Positions 37,029 to 41,801 of a stretch of DNA of 41,801 bases are shown here, in pieces (the stretch's first letter is position 1; the number at the start of each line of letters is the position of its first letter). Under the pieces are notes generated by a model that searched no databases, was not told where the DNA came from, and was given only the letters and a program-made list of their open reading frames with translations. The position numbers and the translations under genes are program-made. The stretch is from Lactobacillus sp. (GTDB lineage: Bacteria > Bacillota > Bacilli > Lactobacillales > Lactobacillaceae): contig JAKDPD010000011.1 of assembly GCA_030455605.1 (NCBI GenBank), forward strand, positions 1-41,801, written 5' to 3'.

Positions 37029-38011
37029 AACTCTTATCGCTATTTAAAAACAGCACCCCCAATAATCAGCACCTGCTTCTTACTGGCGGCGATGAATTTC
37101 TCAATGATTATTTAGCGGATGCCTACATTCATGCCGACCGGTTTAAAACACTCGATTTAGTCACGATTGATTGTGAAAGTGATGGGCTAGACGAACTGAT
37201 TGCCAGTTTGACAGAGGCTAGCTTGTTTGCCAAGCGTAAATTATTAGTGGTGAAACACCCGTTCTTTTTGACAGCTAAAGTACCTAAGAAATACCAATCT
37301 CAGCTAGCGCAGTTACAAAAAATCTTGGCTGAATTAGATCAATTAGATGATGTCCTGGTCCTAGTAGCGTCTTATGAAAAGCTTGACCGGCGTAAAAAAC
37401 TAGTCAAGACGTTAATGCGTCAGATGAATGTCGTGACGCCAAATGTGCGTCCCTATGAGGTAGCAGCAACCTTAAAGGGAATAATGACGGCTGAAGGCTA
37501 TCAGATTGACGCACGTGCCTTGCAAGTATTAGTGACACGCAGTGATCAAGTACTAGATGTGGCGCTTGGTAATTACCGCAAACTTAAATTGGCAGCGACA
37601 ACTTCAAAAATCACACTTGAGCTAGTAGAGCAGCAGGTTGATCTCTCATTGGATCAAAATGTGTTTGAAATTTTTACTAAAGTTTTTGCTAAGCAATATG
37701 ATGAGGCCGTGCTAAGGCTTGACGATCAATTGCGATATGGGAGTAATCCAATTCAACTTATTGCCGTTTTTGAAAATCAGATTGAGCTCTTGCTACTTGT
37801 TAAGATTCTGAATCAACGTGGTCAGAATGAGGCTCAAATTATTCAAAAGTTGAAAGTTCATCCCTTCAGGATTAAGCTCGCACTGCGTAACCATTTGTCA
37901 GTTGAGTATTTAGCCAAGTTACTTGCAGGTGCCATTGAACTCGAATATCGTTACAAGAGTGGGGTATATCGTTCAGCTGAATTTTTAAAAGCTTTCATGC
38001 TAAACGTTTAA
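37025..38011 (+). CDS. holA: DNA polymerase III delta subunit (HolA)
   Basis: Clamp-loader subunit that opens the sliding clamp ring. 328 aa with an AAA+-like N-terminal part (HLLLTGGDEFLNDYLADAY, about residues 17-35), no working Walker A, as expected for delta, and an all-helical C-terminal domain ending with the typical EYRYKSGVYRSAEFLKAFML. ATG 37025 overlaps comEC; the comEC-holA-rpsT neighbourhood is conserved in Firmicutes. Confidence 0.95.
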   Translation: MKLLSLFKNSTPNNQHLLLTGGDEFLNDYLADAYIHADRFKTLDLVTIDCESDGLDELIASLTEASLFAKRKLLVVKHPFFLTAKVPKKYQSQLAQLQKILAELDQLDDVLVLVASYEKLDRRKKLVKTLMRQMNVVTPNVRPYEVAATLKGIMTAEGYQIDARALQVLVTRSDQVLDVALGNYRKLKLAATTSKITLELVEQQVDLSLDQNVFEIFTKVFAKQYDEAVLRLDDQLRYGSNPIQLIAVFENQIELLLLVKILNQRGQNEAQIIQKLKVHPFRIKLALRNHLSVEYLAKLLAGAIELEYRYKSGVYRSAEFLKAFMLNV

Positions 38012-38022
38012 AAATGCATACA

Positions 38023-38051
38023 AAAAAGCCAAGACATTGTCTTGGCTTTTT
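38023..38051. terminator. Bidirectional terminator between holA and rpsT
   Basis: A 13-bp perfect stem AAAAAGCCAAGAC/GTCTTGGCTTTTT (38023-38035 with 38039-38051) and a 3-base loop. A and T runs flank both sides, so it can stop both convergent genes. Confidence 0.93.
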
Positions 38052-38061
38052 AATTGCTTAA

Positions 38062-38313
38062 TTATTTAGCAAGTTTTGCTAAACGACTCTTGTCGCGGCT
38101 AGCCTTATTCTTATGAATAAGACCTTTTGAAGCGGCGTGATCCAAAGCACGAACAGCATCTAAATGTAATTCGGAGGCGTTGTCGGCACCATCTTCAGCA
38201 GCTTGTCTAAACTTCTTAACAGCAGTTCTCAAATGACTTAATTGAGCAGAGTTACGTTCACTACGCTCTTTTTGCGTTCTAACGCGTTTGATTGCTGATT
38301 TGATTTGTGGCAT
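38062..38313 (-). CDS. rpsT: 30S ribosomal protein S20
   Basis: Primary 16S-binding protein, 83 aa, lysine/arginine-rich. [14 protein letters not shown] at the start and the C-terminal [15 protein letters not shown] are characteristic. Start ATG 38313-38311 with a near-perfect GGAGGTGA ribosome site; a longer frame to 38340 lacks one. Its promoter (38349-38377, minus) is back to back with that of rpsO. Confidence 0.97.
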   Translation of the reverse strand: MPQIKSAIKRVRTQKERSERNSAQLSHLRTAVKKFRQAAEDGADNASELHLDAVRALDHAASKGLIHKNKASRDKSRLAKLAK

Positions 38314-38348
38314 GTCTTTCACCTCCAATATTGATATCATACCTAGAT

Positions 38349-38377
38349 ATTATACTGAATCAGATATCGGCTTGCAA
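38349..38377 (-). promoter_or_regulatory. Strong promoter of rpsT
   Basis: On the minus strand, TTGCAA (38377-38372), 17 bp and a perfect TATAAT (38354-38349). The transcript starts about 28 bases before the rpsT start codon. Confidence 0.85.
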
Positions 38378-38389
38378 GGAAAAATTTGC

Positions 38390-38418
38390 TTGCAATTTAA
38401 AAAAAGGCCCTGTATGAT
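38390..38418 (+). promoter_or_regulatory. Promoter of rpsO
   Basis: TTGCAA (38390-38395), 17 bp and TATGAT (38413-38418). Its -35 lies 12 bp from the rpsT -35, which has the same six bases, a self-complementary hexamer. Confidence 0.75.
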
Positions 38419-38433
38419 TAACTACGTTGTGAA

Positions 38434-38482
38434 CCATTAACGCTGTATGTGCGTCCCACCGAACGACAGACGTTGTTAATGG
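38434..38482 (+). promoter_or_regulatory. Structured rpsO leader, possible S15 autoregulatory RNA
   Basis: An 8-bp perfect outer stem CCATTAAC/GTTAATGG (38434-38441 with 38475-38482) encloses 33 bases with small inner helices, CTGT (38443-38446) with ACAG (38466-38469) or, alternatively, CGTC (38452-38455) with GACG (38469-38472). It lies between the rpsO promoter and its ribosome site (AAAGGTGA, 38497-38504). S15 often represses its own mRNA by binding such a leader; that role here is inferred. Confidence 0.55.
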
Positions 38483-38509
38483 CAATTTTTACAGTGAAAG
38501 GTGAATTTT

Positions 38510-38779
38510 ATGTCAGTATCAAAGACAAGAAAAAATGAATTAATTAAGGAATACGCCACCCATGAAGGTGATACGGGTTCTGTTGAAGTGCAAGTTGCTG
38601 TTTTAACAGAAGACATTAACAACTTGACGACTCATATGAAGGAACACAAGCACGATCATCATTCATATGTTGGGTTATTGAAGAAGATTGGTCACCGTCG
38701 TAACTTATTACGTTACTTGCAAGACAATGACATCGAACGTTACCGGACATTGATTGTGAAGCTTGGCTTACGTCGTTAA
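38510..38779 (+). CDS. rpsO: 30S ribosomal protein S15
   Basis: Primary 16S-binding protein at the three-way junction, 89 aa. Start [28 protein letters not shown], then the conserved [23 protein letters not shown], cited here by its HDHHS and RRNLLRYL parts, both fully conserved RNA contacts. ATG 38510 follows AAAGGTGA; an ATG at 38501 precedes a suitable site. A structured leader precedes it and a terminator follows at 38796-38829. Confidence 0.97.
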   Translation: MSVSKTRKNELIKEYATHEGDTGSVEVQVAVLTEDINNLTTHMKEHKHDHHSYVGLLKKIGHRRNLLRYLQDNDIERYRTLIVKLGLRR

Positions 38780-38795
38780 TTTGATGACGCCAGAT

Positions 38796-38829
38796 AAAAG
38801 GCTAGCCCCTTGGGGGACTAGCCTTTTTT
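38796..38829 (+). terminator. Intrinsic terminator after rpsO
   Basis: GGCTAG and CCCC pair with GGGG and CTAGCC (38800-38822) with a two-base bulge and a tight TT turn; flanking A and T runs extend the stem and give a T tract to 38829. Confidence 0.88.
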
Positions 38830-38857
38830 GTTTATTCTACTATTGGCTAAGGCTTTA

Positions 38858-38866
38858 TGATATAAT
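38858..38866 (+). promoter_or_regulatory. Extended -10 promoter of rnjB
   Basis: TGA followed by perfect TATAAT (38861-38866) forms an extended -10. The -35 region is poor. The transcript would have a leader of about 70 nt before ATG 38945. Confidence 0.6.
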
Positions 38867-38944
38867 TAATTGAGACTATCTTCGTTGTGATCATCGTTGA
38901 TCCATAAGTTAAAGGTTAATATAGCAGTAAGAAAAGGAAATAAA

Positions 38945-40720
38945 ATGGCTGATCAAATTAGAATAATGATATTAAGTGGTGTACGTGAACAAGGCAAGAA
39001 TATGTTCGCGGTCCAAGTTAATGATGAAATTTTTGTCTTAGATGCCGGATTGAAATATCCTGATAGCACTTTGTTTGGGATTGATGTGGTGATTCCGGAT
39101 CTTGACTTTTTCGCTGAATATGGCGACCGTGTAGCGGGCATTTTTTTGACGCATGGCCATGCTGATTCCATCGGGGCACTGTCTTACATTTTGAGCCAAT
39201 ATGATATTCCGGTATTTGGCTCAAAACTAACGATTGAACTAGCCAAATTATCCGTACAGCGGGGGCATCACACTGGTAAGTCAGAACTGTTCCATGTTAT
39301 TGATGCGGATACTGAGATTGATTTTAAAAATGCTAACGTATCCTTCTTTAGAACCACTCACTCCATTCCTGATTCCTTAGGGATTGATGTTCATACACCA
39401 GCTGGTGAGGTGGTTTATACCGGTGATTTCAAGCTTGATCCAACCGCACAAGGTCATTATCGTACCGATATGGATCGCCTAGCTGAAATTGGGAGTAAGG
39501 GTGTTTTAGCACTCTTGTCGGACTCTTCAAACGCCGAAGCATCCTTTACAAATGCCTCAGAGCAAGAAGTGTCTGACTATGTGACCAACATTTTCAGAAA
39601 TGCGACTGGCCGGATTATTGTTGCAGCAAAAGCCTCTAACTTGAATCGGATTCAGCAGGTGATGCATGCTGCTAAGGCTACAGGCAAACGTGTTTTGTTA
39701 ACTGGTCGTGATTTAGCTAAAATTGTTCGGACCGCAATGAACTTAGGCTACTTAGATATCCCGCGTGGCATCTTAATGCGCGTGAAGGACTTGACGACCG
39801 TTGCGCCTGAGGACACAATCATTTTAGAGACTGGCAGAATGGGGGAGCCACTGCAATCGCTACAAAAGATGGCTAATGACCACCACCATTTGATTAATAT
39901 TCAAACCGGTGATTTGGTCTTTATTGCGACGACCCCATCGCATGCAGTCGAGACCATGGTTGCTCAGACTAGTGATATGGTTTATCGTGCTGGCGGCACT
40001 GTGATTCAACTTGGTTATGGTTTGCACACTAGTGGTCATGCAACCGGGCGCGACTTGCAGTTTTTGCTAAGTACTTTGAAACCGCACTTCTTAATCCCGG
40101 TTATCGGCGAGTACCGCCTTTTGGAAGTACATAAGGAATTAGCTATTCGGTCAGGGATGAAACGTGACAATATTTTTGTCACTAAGAATGGCGATTGTCT
40201 TGAATATGATGCTAAGAAGAAACGTCTGTATCTTGGCAACTCAGTTCCTGGCGAAGATATTATGATCGATGGCTCCGGAATTGGAGATGTTGGCAACATT
40301 GTGCTCCGAGATCGTGAAGTTTTGTCGGATGACGGTGTTTTTATTGCTGTCGTAACGATTGATCGTAAGAAGAAAAAGATTATTTCTGAGCCAAAGGTGA
40401 CAAGTCGTGGCTTTGTTTATATGAAAGCAAATCGGCAACTGTTGAAGGATTCAATTGAAGTGATTAAAAAATCAATTGAGAACAACTTTGAACATAAAAA
40501 ATTTGACTGGACTGAGCTTAAGCAGGATGTACGTAATAATCTGGAACGCTTCTTATACAAAACGACTAATCGCAGACCAGTGGTATTACCGGTGGTTATG
40601 GAAGTTAACCAGAATCGACATCGTGCCCTTCAAAAATATAATGAAACTAAGAGCCAGGGACAGGGAAAAACGACGACACCTCGTGCTAAGCAGGGGACTC
40701 GGAATAAAGAGGGGAAATAA
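38945..40720 (+). CDS. rnjB: Ribonuclease J2
   Basis: Paralogue of RNase J1 (25563) with the same metallo-beta-lactamase/beta-CASP layout, 591 aa. The metal motif is changed: H70-G-H72-A-D74-S75 instead of HxHxDH, and HTSGHATG replaces HTSGHGGQ, so catalysis is likely weak; J2 proteins usually act as partners of J1. GDFKLD and the C-terminal TTNRRPVVLP stretch are kept. A basic, Q/K/T-rich tail of about 30 residues ends the protein. I start it at ATG 38945, after AAGGAAA; an ATG at 38897 lacks a site. It shares one base with the next gene. Confidence 0.93.
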   Translation: MADQIRIMILSGVREQGKNMFAVQVNDEIFVLDAGLKYPDSTLFGIDVVIPDLDFFAEYGDRVAGIFLTHGHADSIGALSYILSQYDIPVFGSKLTIELAKLSVQRGHHTGKSELFHVIDADTEIDFKNANVSFFRTTHSIPDSLGIDVHTPAGEVVYTGDFKLDPTAQGHYRTDMDRLAEIGSKGVLALLSDSSNAEASFTNASEQEVSDYVTNIFRNATGRIIVAAKASNLNRIQQVMHAAKATGKRVLLTGRDLAKIVRTAMNLGYLDIPRGILMRVKDLTTVAPEDTIILETGRMGEPLQSLQKMANDHHHLINIQTGDLVFIATTPSHAVETMVAQTSDMVYRAGGTVIQLGYGLHTSGHATGRDLQFLLSTLKPHFLIPVIGEYRLLEVHKELAIRSGMKRDNIFVTKNGDCLEYDAKKKRLYLGNSVPGEDIMIDGSGIGDVGNIVLRDREVLSDDGVFIAVVTIDRKKKKIISEPKVTSRGFVYMKANRQLLKDSIEVIKKSIENNFEHKKFDWTELKQDVRNNLERFLYKTTNRRPVVLPVVMEVNQNRHRALQKYNETKSQGQGKTTTPRAKQGTRNKEGK

Positions 40721-41553
40721 TGTTAACCCTAAGTCAACAACATTTGCTTAAACTTGCTCAAAGTAGTGAGCGGGCAGGAGACTTAGAAAGTGCAATTAGC
40801 AATTTAGAAGAAGCAGTCCTAACCGCTAAGAGTACGGAGTTAGTCACTGAATTGGCACGGTTGTACCGTCAAAATAAACAAGGGTTGTTGGCTTATCATA
40901 CAATTAAAGCATTGCCGGATTATTTAACGGGTGACGCTTTGACTGAATATTGGAATATTCTTGCCGCTAATCATTTTTTTATTGAAGCGATGGAGCTAGC
41001 AGCCAGTGATGCTAAACTGGCTGCACCAGCTAGCGTTAATGTCGCACCAGTTAGTGTTTCGCGCCAAGAAATCATTATCAAGCAGTATCACAATGTGGGA
41101 TTGGTTGAAGAAAATTATCTGCAGGTATTGCAGCTTGATTTCAAGCATTTTATGTTATTAGTACAAAGCTATTTATTAGATCCGAATGCGAATTTTGCGA
41201 TTCGCTTGAGTCTAGTTGAAGAATGTGTGCGGTTGCGACTTGAAACACCACTGCAGGTTTTAATTCTCGATCAGCTAAAGACAGTGGTACCTAGTCAGCT
41301 ACCATTAATGTATCAATCTGCGCAATATCAGACAATTTTAGCAGCAGCGTTAGCTCAAATCGCTAAGTCACCAAGTCAGCGACCATTGGTTTTAAGTTGT
41401 GTCAATTTAATTGTTGGCAGCTTGTATCCTGATTTGAGTCAAATTGATGATTCAGCTGCCTTTGCATCAGCTATCGTGAGTTATGTGACTGATCATACGG
41501 CGGGGCGCTACGAGCAACTGTTTAGCCAAATTATGCAACACATTCATGAATAA
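40720..41553 (+). CDS. TPR-like helical-repeat protein of unknown function, 277 aa
   Basis: No named family recognised. The N-terminal third has one clear TPR-like unit, LLKLAQSSERAGDLESAISNLEEA by its positions 9-32 (key residues L9, A13, G20, A25, L29), then a second, weaker one. The remainder is all-helical with L, A, V and Q-rich segments; no membrane helix or catalytic motif. The ATG overlaps the rnjB stop (TAATG), so its level is tied to RNase J2. tuf follows after 183 bases on its own promoter. An adaptor role is only a guess. Confidence 0.8.
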   Translation: MLTLSQQHLLKLAQSSERAGDLESAISNLEEAVLTAKSTELVTELARLYRQNKQGLLAYHTIKALPDYLTGDALTEYWNILAANHFFIEAMELAASDAKLAAPASVNVAPVSVSRQEIIIKQYHNVGLVEENYLQVLQLDFKHFMLLVQSYLLDPNANFAIRLSLVEECVRLRLETPLQVLILDQLKTVVPSQLPLMYQSAQYQTILAAALAQIAKSPSQRPLVLSCVNLIVGSLYPDLSQIDDSAAFASAIVSYVTDHTAGRYEQLFSQIMQHIHE

Positions 41554-41566
41554 TTAGGTCAAATGA

Positions 41567-41594
41567 TTTACAACAACGACCATTTGTGTATAAT
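41567..41594 (+). promoter_or_regulatory. Promoter of tuf
   Basis: TTTACA (41567-41572), 16 bp and a perfect TATAAT (41589-41594). Transcription should begin near 41601, leaving a leader of about 136 nt before ATG 41737. A second -10-like TACAAT at 41663-41668 has no usable -35. Confidence 0.7.
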
Positions 41595-41607
41595 TAATGA
41601 AGGATAT

Positions 41608-41656
41608 TTCATTTGGCATGGCATCAGCATGATTTAACTATGCATTTGCCGATGAA
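41608..41656 (+). promoter_or_regulatory. Stem-loop in the tuf leader
   Basis: TTCAT and GGCA (41608-41618) pair with TGCC and ATGAA (41647-41656) across a small TT/G internal loop; inside, GCAT (41627-41630) pairs with ATGC (41640-41643). The long hairpin sits almost at the 5' end of the predicted transcript, so it may protect the message from 5' decay or regulate it. Not a family I can name. Confidence 0.5.
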
Positions 41657-41736
41657 AAGTAGTACAATAGCAACAGAGAATCATCCGTTACTTATCTCGA
41701 CGGACTTCTTGCAAAAAATACAGGAGGGTCATTTTA

Positions 41737-41801
41737 ATGGCAGAAAAAGAACATTACGTTAGAACTAAGCCACACGTAAACATTGGTACTATCGGTCACG
41801 T
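41737..41801 (+). CDS. tuf: Elongation factor Tu, N-terminal fragment cut by window edge
   Basis: The first 21 codons of EF-Tu: [20 protein letters not shown] and onward, leading into the G1 region (GHVDHGKT) that lies past the edge. EF-Tu delivers aminoacyl-tRNA to the ribosome. ATG 41737 follows AGGAGGG by eight bases, a strong site fitting high expression. The gene continues past 41801. Confidence 0.97.
   Translation, partial: MAEKEHYVRTKPHVNIGTIGH

Noticed and set aside
41663-41668. TACAAT as a second tuf promoter
   Set aside because: The nearest -35-like TTGCCG (41646-41651) is only 11 bp upstream and no extended -10 is present.

Overview
The window is a stretch of core chromosome from a low-to-mid GC Gram-positive bacterium, almost certainly a member of the Lactobacillaceae. 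Signs of this are a Bacillus-type division and cell-wall (dcw) cluster headed by mraZ, a T-box in front of ileS, paired RNases J1 and J2, an rpoY-rnjA pair, lactobacillus-specific DUF families (DUF4044, DUF3397, DUF1831) and the conserved nifS-DUF1831-mnmA block. I could not fix the genus or species from sequence alone. I saw no mobile element, prophage, CRISPR array, tRNA or rRNA, no broken gene, and no gene-free stretch longer than 300 bases.

Layout. 1-646: an incoming terminator, a divergent microprotein (DUF4044) and a small membrane protein (DUF3397). 660-13888: the dcw operon mraZ-rsmH-ftsL-ftsI-mraY-murD-murG-divIB-ftsA-ftsZ-sepF-ylmG-ylmH-divIVA, tightly packed on the + strand; it makes lipid II, builds the Z ring and drives septal synthesis. 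Three 10-bp-spaced GTGG boxes in front of mraZ look like its autoregulatory operator. 13891-17983: a tRNA-Ile T-box, ileS, a cold-shock-like protein, a Nudix hydrolase and a small tail-anchored protein. 18001-21380: mtnN, nifS, DUF1831 and mnmA, covering SAM by-product recycling and sulfur transfer to tRNA. 21426-25529: a phosphatase, a TPR protein, recD2 and a DUF1828-like protein. 25563-28188 (minus strand): def, then rpoY-rnjA. 28331-30308: typA behind a strong promoter and, unusually, an intrinsic terminator in its leader. 30365-34015: ftsW, ylbG, rsmD, coaD and a Lon-like PDZ protease. 34100-38011: comEA, comEC and holA (DNA uptake and the clamp-loader delta subunit). 38062-38779: rpsT and rpsO, divergent from back-to-back promoters. 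38858-41553: rnjB and a TPR-like protein. 41567 to the end: promoter, leader and first codons of tuf.

The genes are mostly well-known families. The less explained material is regulatory: the typA leader terminator, the mraZ operator, the structured rpsO and tuf leaders, a recurring TGGTA extended -10 element, and TTG starts on several division genes. Small uncharacterised proteins (DUF4044, the 97-residue tail-anchored protein, the lone DUF1828-like protein, the TPR-like protein before tuf) are the best protein-level unknowns. I found no clear new multi-gene system.
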